Shown one piece after another: positions 43,392 through 54,679 of a DNA stretch of 64,000 nt. Under the pieces are notes generated by a model. That model ran no database searches, was not told the origin of the DNA, and worked only from the letters and a program-made list of their open reading frames with translations. Each line of letters opens with the position of its first letter. The first letter of the stretch is position 1. Source of the stretch: Poecilobothrus nobilitatus (Eukaryota; Arthropoda; Insecta; Diptera; Dolichopodidae). The position numbers and the translations under genes are program-made. The stretch lies in the NCBI GenBank assembly GCA_947095535.1, contig OX352772.1, positions 101,610,307 to 101,674,306 on the forward strand, written 5' to 3'.

Positions 43392-43658
43392 ATAAGTTGC
43401 AAGTAGCCGTCCTATCTTGCGAATCAAAAGTCGGACCGAAGTGATTAAAAAAACCTAGTCCCCGATTCTGTGATAGAAATTAAAAATAAAATAAAAATGA
43501 GAAAAGTACCAAGAAGTGGCTCCCTAGTTTTTGGGGGCTATTTTTTTGGGCGGGCTTAAAGTCGAACCGTTTTATTTTTTTTTTTTTTCTGTATTTTAAT
43601 TCTACAACAAAATCAAGGAGTACCTGTTTTAAAGATACGGGGCCTTCTTGCAACTTAT
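43392..43658. mobile_element. 267-bp MITE with ATAAGTTGCAAG ends
   Basis: Left end ATAAGTTGCAAG (43392) and right end CTTGCAACTTAT (43658) are perfect 12-bp inverted repeats, with further imperfect pairing inside (CCGTCCTATCTT against AAGATACGGGG). No clear TSD. The interior has runs of T and a G-rich stretch. The 65-codon minus-strand frame across it is a by-product of the palindrome. Confidence 0.65.
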
Positions 43659-43790
43659 AACTATGTATGTACTCCAATGCTAGTTCAATATATAAAACAA
43701 AATTAAAATTTTCAATTTGTAAAATATACTAAACAAAAACAACATTCACTAAAATACTAATTCATTTTTAATTATACATATTTCCTTTCC

Positions 43791-44757
43791 GGGTCTGTAC
43801 CGAAATCTTTTTATTTTAAATCTTATTTTTCCAAAATCTTATTTTACAAAATCTTATTATCCAAAATCTTATTTTTACAAAATCTTATTTTCCAAAATCT
43901 TATTTTTTCAAAATCTTATTTTACAAAATCTTATTTAACCAAAATCTTTTTTTTTTTCATTCTGTTTCATTTTTTGAAATTTGCAAATTAAGATCTTATC
44001 TTAATATGATCCTTGATAAGAAGAAAATGTAATAAATTATATATTTAATATTTATATATCTTTTTTACATACATAATATAATAAATAAAAGCATGCAATA
44101 ACAATATAACAATATACAATATACAAAATATAATCAAATCGCCCCTAATTCAGAACCTCGCACATATGCATATAAATAAATATTCTAGAAAAACCGTATA
44201 ACCCTGCTTTTGAATCCAACTCTATAATCCCTCCTAATTCAGAATCTCCCATATAGATAATAAGTACCTATATACAAATTCTGTAAAAGGCATAGTTCTG
44301 ATTTTGTAACCAACTTTAAAATCTAACCGAAATATTTTTGAAATGAAATTCGATATTTTTCGATTTCAAGATGTTTGTAACATTTGGGATTTTTTCAACA
44401 AAATTTTAATTCGAGATTTTTTTTTCAGTAAAGTGTCATGCACCCTTCACAATTAGCATATACATATAGCATATACAAGAGTTTTGAAAAAAAAAAAAAA
44501 TGCTGTTTATTATTTTTTTTGTTCTTAAAAATCAATTTTTCTCAGAAAAAGGAATTTCTAAAAAAAAATTAGATTTTTTATAAGAAAAATAAGATTTACT
44601 AAAAAAAATGAGATTTTGAAAAAATAATATTGTGTAAGCTTACAATAAGATTTAGACAAAATAAAATTTTGCAAAATAAGATTTTGAAAAATAAGATTTT
44701 GAAAAAATAAGATTTTGGCAAATAATATTAAAAATAAAAAGATTTCGGTCCGCTCCC
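43791..44757. mobile_element. 967-bp TIR element with 9-bp target duplication and satellite-like ends
   Basis: Left end GGGTCTGTACCGAAATCTTT; the right end is the complement of GGGAGCGGACCGAAATCTTT, so ~27-bp TIRs with a few mismatches. TTCCTTTCC flanks it on both sides (43782-43790, 44758-44766), a perfect 9-bp TSD. Inside each TIR is a run of ~16-bp units 'AAAATCTTATTTTAC' (about nine at the left, inverted at the right). The centre has two ~86-bp degenerate modules ('CCCTAATTCAGAACCTCGCA' / 'CCTCCTAATTCAGAATCTCC'). No protein. A 9-bp TSD and GGG ends fit a Mutator-like non-autonomous element. Confidence 0.85.
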
Positions 44758-44895
44758 TTCCTTTCCACTCTATTCATTTTTATATTTTTATTTAAACTTA
44801 AACTTAACTAAAAACTAAAAAAAAATACTTAATTCCTAAGAATTACTTAAAAGTGATATTTATCGTACAAGAATTTTGCCGTGATAGAAAATGGC

Positions 44896-46140
44896 TATAT
44901 TTCAATTCAATTCAATTCAATTTTATTTCCAACTAAAAATACATATGTGATATAACTAATAATAACAAAATATATATAATACAAGTTATAGTTAGCTAAT
45001 ACTATTTAAAATTAGGAAATAATTAAAAAAGGTCCAATTTTTATACTAATATGTATAAGTAGCGATGGATCCGTCTAAAACTAAATAAAAGTAAAAGATA
45101 TATTTAAAATAAAATGGAAACTTACAAACTTACTAACTAACTGTGGGGTTAAAAAGAAGTAAAAAAAAAATAGACAAATAAGTGTACAGTAATATAAAAT
45201 TTTTAAAACAATTTTATGAATTTTAAAAATAATTTTATAAGCATTTCAAGATTTCAAAATTTGAGGAAGAACACAAAATATAATAAAAATTACAAGAAAA
45301 AAGTAAAGATTAAAAAAATAATTATATTAAATTCAGAGATAAATATTCAATTTCTGATATGCTAAATTGAAAAAGCCATTGACGTACATTAGAAGAAAAA
45401 GAAGATGGATTCCTGTCATTTCTTATAAAGCTAGGAAGTTGATTAAAAAATTTTGGAGCAAGAATATCAAAGAAGTGACCAAAATGAGAAGTGCGGGCGC
45501 GAGGAATCACAGCAAAATGACTATGATTAATTCTTAAATTATAGTTTGAAATATGACGTTGAGTTAAATAACCCGACTTTGTAAAGAATATTTTCAGAGT
45601 TTTATAGAAATACAGGTGACGGAGCGGAAGAATATCAAGTTTTCTAAAAATAGGAAAGCTGGAAGTGAAACGATTTTTTCTTGAAATTATTCGAATGGCA
45701 TGCTTATGACAACATAACAACCCACATATTCTGCTAAAATAAGTTCCTCCCCAAACAACTATACCATATTGAAGTTTAGAGTTAAATATACCAAAGTAAA
45801 CCGTTTTTAAGAGGACCAAAGAGCAAAATTTCTGCAAGTAGTACAGGTGACGGTTGACATTGTTTAGACTTTTTTTTAAATAAGAACAGTTATCTGACCA
45901 ATTTAAACTATTATCAATTAAAATTCCAAGATATTTAAAGATTTTAACACAATCAATAGTAAAACAAGATTCACAACAGGAGAAGTTCTCTATAAAAGAA
46001 AACATGTGTGTGTAATCAGGAAAAATTGGGAATTTTTTACAACTAGGAGAATGATACATTAGAGAATAATCTATATTGGAAAGATTTGAAAGACTAAAAC
46101 ACATATATTTAGTTTTTGGACTGATAACTAATTTGGGCAA
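44896..46140 (-). mobile_element. 5'-truncated LINE with (AATTG)n-type tail
   Basis: The minus strand ends near 44896 in four AATTG/ATTCA units ('AATTGAATTGAATTGAA'), the kind of short-repeat 3' end seen in CR1/L2-like LINEs instead of poly(A). It encodes the RT C-terminal part (45322-46140). The segment 44920-45320 is 3' UTR. The start near 46140-46170 is a truncation point. No TSD was recognised. Confidence 0.65.
45322..46140 (-). CDS. LINE reverse transcriptase C-terminal region, uninterrupted 272-codon frame
   Basis: Visible: FKYLGILIDNSLNWSDNCSY (post-catalytic 'YLG...D..L.W..H' block), NNVNRHLYYLQKFC, VYFGIFNSKLQYGIVVWGGT (the 'Y.s.f.S.l.YGi..WG' thumb motif), HKHAIRIISRKN and a C-terminal region ending IEYLSLNLI. 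These blocks occur in that order in CR1/jockey-type ORF2 proteins. The catalytic FADD box lies upstream and is missing, so the product cannot be active. The lack of any stop in 272 codons shows a relatively young insertion. The Met at 46140 is merely the first in frame; the frame is open just upstream. Confidence 0.82.
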   Translation of the reverse strand: MPKLVISPKTKYMCFSLSNLSNIDYSLMYHSPSCKKFPIFPDYTHMFSFIENFSCCESCFTIDCVKIFKYLGILIDNSLNWSDNCSYLKKSLNNVNRHLYYLQKFCSLVLLKTVYFGIFNSKLQYGIVVWGGTYFSRICGLLCCHKHAIRIISRKNRFTSSFPIFRKLDILPLRHLYFYKTLKIFFTKSGYLTQRHISNYNLRINHSHFAVIPRARTSHFGHFFDILAPKFFNQLPSFIRNDRNPSSFSSNVRQWLFQFSISEIEYLSLNLI

Positions 46141-46295
46141 ATGAAACCATTGTCTAACTAGGTTTTAGAGCTTCGTAGGAAAAGACCACACACTTCCAGA
46201 AACACCACACACGATACTTTTGACATTTAATATCGCGTCAAATTGAAAACATGAAGTCAAAACATAGAGTCTTGCAGAATAACAAATCATCGCGT

Positions 46296-47215
46296 CAGTG
46301 ATACTCTTCGTATGATAAGTCTTCAAGAATATGGGTGTATGTATATTAACATTTAAGTATAGAGCGGTCGTTTATTTTTTGTTATTATTTTTGTTGATAT
46401 TTTATTTTTTATCTACATATTGAAATAATTCTTCTCATTATCTTTTCTTATTGATTTTTAAGCATGCATAAAAATAAAAAAAAAGAATAGGTAGGTACTT
46501 ACATAATTATAATATTTTGTATAGTAATGGATTTGTGAGAATTGTTAAATGTTTAGGCGACAGACAAACTAGTTATAATTGTATTTGTTTTACAAAATTA
46601 AAAATAAACTTAATATAAATAAGGCTTTTAATTATTTTGAAAGAAAATTTGTTACTTAAATTGAGTTTAATTTTTTATTCGAATAAACATAAAATGTATG
46701 TACATATTATATTATGTATACGTGCAATTTAATAAAATTTCTAATGTTTTTTAAAAAGCTAATTCAGTAAAAAAAAAAAATATTTTTAATATTCGGTTAA
46801 AAGAATAAAATTCAAGTGGAATTAAATGAAAATTACATTGATAATTAACAAAAAAAAATCAAAATATTTATAATTGTTTACATAATTTTGACAAATAATA
46901 TTAGGTAAGACAAGATATTAACATCATAATAATATTAGGTAAGACAAGATATCATGAAGACTTTTCAAATGTAGTTTAATCTTTTCTGCGAGTACCTACA
47001 CTCTTTTTGCATATGCATATTCAATCACAACTAAAATATTCATAAGTAGTAATAAAACCTAAAACAGTTTGACAAAAAAAGTTTGTTCTTAAAAAAGAAA
47101 AGAATAAAATTTATTTTAGAAAGAAAAAGCCAACTGGAAAATTTTATTACATATTATTAAAATAAGAAAATAATAAAAATTCATAATTCAAAAATACATA
47201 AGTATACATACATTC
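46296..47215 (+). repeat. Left long inverted arm (~920 bp) of the foldback element
   Basis: Begins CAGTGATACTCTTCGTATGA and is the reverse complement of 52348-53266 over its whole length. Differences I can see are limited to homopolymer lengths (for example nine against eight A near 46475). Inner end at ...TACATACATTC (47215). No coding sequence in it. Confidence 0.92.
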
Positions 47216-47511
47216 TTTAAAAAAAAAATAAAACAAAACAAGTATTTATAAAAACATATAAAATATAACAATGTAATTAAAAACATATGATAAAAAAATA
47301 TGATGTGATAAAATTAATTTCAAACTTAAATTAATAATCTCATTATATTGCACCAGAATTAGTTTCAGTTGAACAATAATGTCCATGAAAAAAAAGAAAA
47401 TGTTAATTCAATATATTCAAAAATTAAAACAAAAAAAAGTTTATGAAAATATTTTATTACTAAAAGACTACAACCATAGTGAAACGAAATTTTTTTTATA
47501 GGAAAATATAA

Positions 47512-50500
47512 TTAATTTTGGATAATTTTAAGTGTTCTTTTACTTTTACTTTGATTTTCATTAGTTATTAACTTTTCCTTTAACCATTTTGTTTCCTTTT
47601 TTAATAAAAGATCAATTAATAATTCTAAAAATTTGGTTTTATGCGTAAAGCATATTTCATCTTCTTTGAACCATATAGAATATTCAGGAGACTTTTTGGA
47701 GGCTTCCAAACAACAATATTAAATATTTTTTTTTTAAATTGTTTTTATGGAAATTTTGAGAAAGTACTGCTCAAATAGATGGATATGAAATTGAATTATT
47801 TCGAAAAATTTTCCTATTAGAGCTTTTAAATGAATAATTTTTGAATAATTTTTATAGTTTTTTGATAAATAAATTGCTCCGAATCAAGTAATAACGGGTT
47901 ATCTTTAGACTCCCTTTAAATATAAATCGGTGGATTGACCGCCGAAATTTTTTCCATAATTTTAAAAATGATATACCACATCTATATACCTTTCAGCATT
48001 ATTCGAAAAAACATCTTTTTTTTTCGTTTTATTTTATTTTAAATTTTCCTATAAATAATTGATGACAATGTTGGTAATATTATCATCAATTTGTTCCTCA
48101 ACTTTTTCTTCATTTGATTCTAAGTTATATTATAATCCTCTATTTGATAATCTATTAAATCGTCGAAAATAAACTTACCATCATATTCCTCACAATTCGA
48201 GTGTTCAATTTTATAATTAATTAATTTTACAGACATAATTTTTGCTGCTAAAACATTACTAAATTCAGCGACCGATGCATTATTATTACAACCGTTTGTA
48301 TAACGAATTAAAGAAAACAAATTTTCTAATGCATCTTGATTGAGTCAAGACAACAGCAAGTCAGAACACTCTTTTGTATCATAAGATGAAAATATATTTG
48401 AACCTAACTCTATAATGCCTGTTAGTGTTTGAACCATACCATCAATACAGTAAATTTCTTTAGCTGTCATTGGCTTTATATTTTGAAAATAATTTTTCAT
48501 TTGTATTATTAGACAATCAAAAATTTGATTATTTTGTTGTAAAGCTGCACGGTATTTTATCATATAATTTTTTGCTGTTAAGACAATCAAATAACCTATT
48601 AATTTTAAATACAAAATCGGCGGTGGATAAAGCATAAGATTTTTTAGCAACGAATTTATTTGATGAAACGAGTGCCTTAATACCAGCAGCAACTGAATGA
48701 CTAAAGACCTGACAAGCTAATTTAACGTTCATTTTTTCAAATGAGTTTGGAAAAATATGTTTTTTTGAAAGTTTCGGGCACATTTTCTTGCTATTGCCTC
48801 TTTCGTGAAGAAAAAGTGACTGAATAATCTTAAATGAAACTTCGCCATCATCAGTATCTAAAATTTAAGCAATGTGTTACGAAGAGATTTAACTAAGTGT
48901 ACTGGATCGAAAATTGAACTCTTTTTTCAACCCCATTGAAATTATAAATAAAATCGTGACTTTCTTTTGAAACTTCTAACATTTTAAAACATTTTCTATT
49001 ATTAGGGCCCTGATCACAAATAACTGCCCTAACATTAAGATTTAGATTGAAAGCTGTATTTAAATTTAAGTTTAATAAATTCTGGAGATCTATACTACTA
49101 ATACTTTTATTTGTTGTGTAATAACTAAGTACATATTTCAAATTATGAATTAATCCTTTTAGCATAAATATGCAAATATACTTTGCGATTTCTTTTGTCC
49201 TTTCGTGACCATAGTCGGAAAGCCCAATTACTTCGCCCAGTACCGAATTATAGCTTAGATCCCGTTTTATTGCTATTTCATTGAAAACTAACACTGCTTC
49301 TTTGGAAAGAGAATTTGAATTTGAAAATATAACACCTAATTCAGTTAAATTTTTTTTATTGAAACCTACATTTAAATATTTAATTGATATCCACCTATTT
49401 AATGAGGAAAGATGAGGTGAATTAAATTGTATGCCATTTTTTAAAAATTTATATCCTTTTGGTGAACTAAAATAAATATTTAAAGCTACCTTTTTTTCAC
49501 TTTCTGACCAGTTTCTAGTATTTTAAAAATTCATTTTTACGAGTGGTTTTGCATTATTGCTTAAATGAGGTTGTTCCTCAATTGAACTAAAAAACTATCC
49601 TGGTTTTTAGCACATTTCTAAAAAAAATTTGAAAAAATGTGCTTAATAGTTTCACTCTGTCCATCCGTGCGTCCGTCTGTTTACAAAACTTCTACACCGT
49701 TAAAGATAGAGAAAAAAAATTTTAACCATGGTAGGTTTCATAAAAATAATTTTGTGGAACAACTTTTTCATGTAGCCCCATCCATTACGGAGCCCCCTCA
49801 AATTTTGTAAAAGCCCTATTTTTAAATGCATATATCTTATGTTCTTTTTCAATCTGAAAACGTTATGCGACAGAGATTTTTTTTAACTTTGTAAATTCAT
49901 ATCAAATTTAATCATTTTTAAATTTAGTATTTAAATTTACCGTTATGTGAAAACCAAATTTTGCATATTTCTTCTTTCATAAGTCCGGCACGCTTTTAGA
50001 TAGAGGCTTGAAATTTTGCGGCAAGAAAGAACTTTTAGAATTAGTATAAGTTTGCAAAGAAAAATTTTTGGGCCACCCCCTGTTTAAGAGCTATCAGGGC
50101 TCAAAAACTGACAATTTGCTATTTTTAAACACCTGTACACATTTTATTTCGGAAAGATATAAAAATTAAAGCTACAGTAATATATTTTAACGTGTGTTAA
50201 AGGTTTATTTTAGTTATATAGGGTTCCAGAGTTACAGCTCTTCAAAATTGCGAAAAAGCCCCATTTTCAGATGTATATATGTTAGACTCTGCGTAATAGT
50301 TTTGCAATATAAAACCGCCAGAAGACCGAAAATTTTATTATCTACATAAAGCAATATTAAAATTATGCAATATTTTGTAATTTACTATTTAAATTTACCG
50401 TTATGTGAATACCACATTTTGCATGAAATTTCTTTTTTCATAACTCCGGCACGCCTTTAGATAGGAACCAGAAATTTTGATACAAGAAAGAACATTTAGA

Positions 50501-51190
50501 ATTAGTATAAGTTTCCTTAGAAAATATTTTTGAACCACCCCCTGTTTAAGAAGTATTAGGGCTGAAAAATTTTAAATTTGCTATTTTTAGGCACCTGTAC
50601 AAATTTTTCTTCGGCAAGGCACAAAAATTAAAGCTCCCATAATATATTTTTACGTGTGTTAACGGTTTTTCTTAGTTATAAAGGGTTCCGGACTTACAGC
50701 CCCTCAAAATTCCAGAATAGTCCTATTTTCACATATTTTCTTATTACAAAAAATATCTTAAATTTCCAAATTTTTGTTCAAGTCACAATTCTAAACAGTT
50801 TGTATTGTGTTTTGGAAATGTGCGCTTTTAAAAACCGTTGGTTTACATTCTACCTTATTTTTCTTAATTTTACGTTTTAACTTTTTATTTTGAATTTTTA
50901 AATTATCTACTTGCTTTTTTAAACTAATATATGCCTTTTTATAGAATCCTAAAACTTTTCGTGATGAGGAAATTTTTTTAAAATAATACTCTTTCTTGAA
51001 ATTGCAAACAATTTTTGCAAAAACCAATTTCAGGAAAAGTGTTAGGAGATGTTGGCCGATCATTTTCAAATGGTACATTATATTGGCTTTCTACGGAGCA
51101 ATTTTCTACACCAAATTCAAAAATATTGAAATTTTATGGTTGCTGAATTTGGTTAATATTGTTTTCGTTTTCATTGTTATTAAATAATGT
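47512..51190 (-). pseudogene. P-superfamily (THAP9-like) transposase, copy 1
   Basis: Minus strand, in order. Coiled-coil exon (51078-50791) SLKKQVDNLKIQNKKLKRKI. Then 1.2 kb of non-coding sequence with direct repeats. Core from about 49530: NWSESEKKVALN, FSSPKGYKFLKNG, SSLNRWISIKYLN, LVFNEIAIKRDLSYN (the Asp of the family's 'FDEM' is Asn here), GLSDYGHERTKEIAKY and VRAVICDQGPNNRK (second Asp). Then the block FDPVHLVKSLRNTLL (partly deleted), CPKLSKKHIFPNSFEKMNVK, and C-terminal LSRLNQDALENLFSLIR (Glu block), which in the family carries the last acidic residue. A further conserved frame, 47709-47512 (EASKKSPEYSIWFKEDEICF), ends the homology. Shifts at about 48520-48550 and 48850, a deletion near 48905. 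The N-terminal THAP finger is not present. Inactive. Confidence 0.85.
49921..50705. repeat. Degenerate direct repeat (~458 bp period) in the P-element non-coding part
   Basis: 'ACCGTTATGTGAAAACCAAA' (49940) recurs at about 50398 ('ACCGTTATGTGAATACCACA'), 'CCACCCCCTGTTTAAGAG' (50082) at about 50535, and 'CGTGTGTTAAAGGTTT' (50190) at about 50652. A (GGAC)-like block ('GTCCATCCGTGCGTCCGTCTG') precedes it at 49658-49680. The same kind of sequence occurs at 20880-21130, so this portion belongs to the GGAC dispersed family, lying antisense in the P-like element. Confidence 0.7.
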
Positions 51191-52027
51191 ATAATACGAG
51201 ATTTAAGTTAATTGTAAATCTAGAATAATAAAGTTCTCTTTATTTTCTTTTTTTTTTTTCTTAATATAAAATATAATATAGGTATATACAAGAACTAAGT
51301 AAACAGGCCAAGAACTGAAAACACATGAATGTAGTTGTGAGAGAATTGCAATCGATTCTCACATATGGCGCGTATGAATAATTTCATAATAGATCTGAGT
51401 CTCGATATGGCTATAATAAGCGTGTAAAAAATTTTAAAGTATAAAAGTAGTCTCGACGATATTACTATTACGATATTGAGGCAATTTATCTTAAGAAGCT
51501 TTTAAAATAAAAAATTTAAAGGAAAACAATTTTTTAAATGCATATTTATGAATGATTATATTTTCTCTTTAGACCAAATTGAATCAAGTAAATGGTTTTT
51601 GTGTTATTTCAAGATTTATAATCGACCCTCTATTTTTTTCCATAAGACTGCGTGTAAATTTGTTAAAATCTGGCCCCTTATTAAACTTTTACTCTCTGCA
51701 CTTCATGTCCTGATAATTGATGTGAGTCTCGGTATATAAAAAACTTTTATACTGTATAAATTGAAAGCACTATATTAGACCAGACAGCGTCGGCTTAGGT
51801 CGTAACTATATAACATATGTTTCTTTTTTTATTTTTTTGGTTTTTGTTATTCACATTTATTTAATATTCAATATCATTCTTTTTGTTTATAACGTATATG
51901 TATATTTAAAAATTTTTTTTAAAATAATAAAAGAATCAAATAAATTTAAAAAAAAAATAAATAAATAAATACAATGTAGGAATTGTCCCTCTTTTTAACG
52001 TTCTGCCAAAAATTAATATTTAATGTA
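51191..52027. other. Non-coding interior of the foldback element
   Basis: No coding sequence. Might be expected to contain the missing THAP exon of the P-like transposase on the minus strand, but no C2CH motif was found. T/A runs near 51246-51262 and 51945-51965. Confidence 0.4.
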
Positions 52028-52338
52028 TAAAAATTTCTTACTTTACCACCCAAATGTTGTTTAAGAGAAAAAAAAAGTTTAATTTGAAAAAATTGTGAAT
52101 TTCCTCTAGAAGTGAAATAAAAGTGCTGGCCCTGGAGATTCCTGGAGATGGTTAGGTATATGTTCATACTTTTTTACGGTCAAATACAGGTAATCGTGGA
52201 ATCAATAAGAACAATAAGTGGAATCTCCAGGGCCAGCACTTTTATTTCACTTCTAGAGGAAATTCACAATTTTTTTCAAATTAAACTTTTCTTTTCTTTT
52301 AAACAACATTTGGGTGGAAAAGTAAGAAATTTTTAAAC
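52028..52338. repeat. Hairpin element, ~117-bp arms, 77-bp loop
   Basis: Left arm 52028-52142 ends 'CTGGCCCTGGAGATTCC'. Right arm 52220-52338 begins 'GGAATCTCCAGGGCCAGCAC' and continues through 'TTCACTTCTAGAGGAAATTC' to 'GGGTGGAAAAGTAAGAAATT', the complement of the left arm with a few mismatches. Both arms are open on complementary strands (HLGGKVRNF), a by-product of the inverted duplication. A MITE-like foldback or a local inverted duplication nested in the larger one. Confidence 0.85.
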
Positions 52339-52347
52339 ATTCAAAAT

Positions 52348-53266
52348 GAATGTATGTATACTTATGTATTTTTGAATTATGAATTTTTATTATTTTCTTA
52401 TTTTAATAATATGTAATAAAATTTTCCAGTTGGCTTTTTCTTTCTAAAATAAATTTTATTCTTTTCTTTTTTAAGAACAAACTTTTTTTGTCAAACTGTT
52501 TTAGGTTTTATTACTACTTATGAATATTTTAGTTGTGATTGAATATGCATATGCAAAAAGAGTGTAGGTACTCGCAGAAAAGATTAAACTACATTTGAAA
52601 AGTCTTCATGATATCTTGTCTTACCTAATATTATTATGATGTTAATATCTTGTCTTACCTAATATTATTTGTCAAAATTATGTAAACAATTATAAATATT
52701 TTGATTTTTTTTTGTTAATTATCAATGTAATTTTCATTTAATTCCACTTGAATTTTATTCTTTTAACCGAATATTAAAAATATTTTTTTTTTTTACTGAA
52801 TTAGCTTTTTAAAAAACATTAGAAATTTTATTAAATTGCACGTATACATAATATAATATGTACATACATTTTATGTTTATTCGAATAAAAAATTAAACTC
52901 AATTTAAGTAACAAATTTTCTTTCAAAATAATTAAAAGCCTTATTTATATTAAGTTTATTTTTAATTTTGTAAAACAAATACAATTATAACTAGTTTGTC
53001 TGTCGCCTAAACATTTAACAATTCTCACAAATCCATTACTATACAAAATATTATAATTATGTAAGTACCTACCTATTCTTTTTTTTATTTTTATGCATGC
53101 TTAAAAATCAATAAGAAAAGATAATGAGAAGAATTATTTCAATATGTAGATAAAAAATAAAATATCAACAAAAATAATAACAAAAAATAAACGACCGCTC
53201 TATACTTAAATGTTAATATACATACACCCATATTCTTGAAGACTTATCATACGAAGAGTATCACTG
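52348..53266 (-). repeat. Right long inverted arm (~919 bp) of the foldback element
   Basis: Reverse complement of 46296-47215; outer end AGTATCACTG at 53266. Nearly identical to the left arm by eye over more than 900 bp, in sharp contrast to the decayed transposase between them. Confidence 0.92.
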
Positions 53267-54072
53267 AAAGATATTTTTTGTAATAAGAAAATATTTTGAA
53301 AATGATCGGCTAACAATTCCTAACATTTTTGCTGAAATTGGTTTTTGCAAAAATTGTTTAAAATTTCAAGAAAAAGAAACGTATTATTTTAAAAAAAATT
53401 TCCTCATCACGAAAAGTTTTAGCATTCTATAAAAAGGCATATATTAGTTTAAAAAAGCAAGTAGATAATTTAAAAATTCAAAATAAAAAGTTAAAAGGTA
53501 AAATTAAGAAAAACAAGGTAGAATGTAAACCAACGGATTTTAAAAGCGGACATTTCCAAAACACAATACAAACTGTTTAGAATTGTGACTTGCACAAAAA
53601 TTTGAAAATTTAAGATATTTTTTGTAATAAGAAAATATGTGAAAATAGGACTTTTCTGGAATTTTGAGGGGCTGTAAGTCCGGAACCCTTCATAACTAAG
53701 AAAAACCGTTAACATAAATAACAAAATGTTTTTCGTTTTTTTTGCTGTCTTAGTGTTTTTTTCGGGATTTTGCTTTTTTCTTTCTTTCGGCATTTTACTC
53801 TTTTCATTTAAGTGTATAGATATTAAATAATGGAACAAAAATATTTAAATCTGTTCATAAATATAAAAACACATTTTTTAATGCAATTATTAGACATTTC
53901 TTTGTTGTGCTTCTTTCATTCTCTACAATTTAATTAATTTTCCAAAAAAAGCAATTCTTTTAAATTAAAATAACCTGGTCTTCCATGTTCTGTATTAGAC
54001 AAGTTCATTTATATGTATTTTCATGCATTTACTTTGGTTGGTATTGATATTTATAATTTTTATGAATATATA

Positions 54073-54454
54073 CAGTATCCAGCAAATGTCATGCCACTTT
54101 TCTAATTGGAATAATTTTTAATTAAAAAAATGTTTAGAAGAATTTTAAAGCATTATTTTTTATTTCAGTTATTTTTATTTGATAGGTATATTATATTATC
54201 TTCAAAAAATACCCACATATATATGTAGGTATACCGTTACCAACATAACAATATGAGTCATGAGACCAAAAAATAAAATAAAATCATAATACAAAAAATT
54301 TTGTTACTTTGTTTGTTTGTTTTTCGCTGAAGTTATAAAGTTAAAAATATTATTAGAAAAAATTCGAACGCCTATATTATTTTATTGCTTTTCAATATAT
54401 ATTTTTTGTAGTTTATATATTTTTTTAAATTACCATTACTTTTGCTGGATACTG
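54073..54454. mobile_element. 382-bp Tc1/mariner-type MITE (TSD TA)
   Basis: Ends CAGTATCCAGCAAA (54073) and TTTGCTGGATACTG (54454), perfect 14-bp inverted repeats, flanked by TA on both sides (54071-54072, 54455-54456). Interior A+T-rich, no transposase. TA target and CAGT ends fit Tc1/mariner. Confidence 0.85.
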
Positions 54455-54679
54455 TATATTAAATTAGTTAAATCTAGTTAAATAAATAATGCAGTTAAAT
54501 CAGATGATTTTCATAAAATAGATAACATTCATACCATCTGATACCATATAATATACGATATACCATTTCATACATTCAAAAAATTCTGCTTGTAGTAGTA
54601 AAATACTGAATGCATATGAATGATAACCTTGAAATTTTTTTTCTTGTTGTTATTAGAAAAGTCAACATTATAAAATAAC

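Larger units (their letters stand above)
46296..53266 (-). mobile_element. 6.97-kb foldback structure carrying a P-like transposase
   Basis: Two ~920-bp arms in inverted orientation (46296-47215, 52348-53266) enclose 5.1 kb with a P-superfamily transposase relic on the minus strand (47512-51190) and a separate hairpin (52028-52338). Outer ends are CAGTGATACT...AGTATCACTG. The eight bases outside the ends do not match, so no TSD is seen; on the right it directly joins the second P-like copy. It may be a long-TIR member of the P superfamily, or a rearrangement/assembly fold-over. Confidence 0.65.

Noticed and set aside
43816..43945. CRISPR-like array of ~16-bp repeats
   Set aside because: Units are contiguous without spacers, in a eukaryotic transposon's subterminal region.
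50656..51187. Two plus-strand frames of 63-74 codons
   Set aside because: Antisense to the coiled-coil exon of P-like copy 1; no domain.
53491..53838. 115-codon minus-strand frame
   Set aside because: Antisense to the coiled-coil part of P-like copy 2 and its flank; lysine-rich composition from a T-rich strand.
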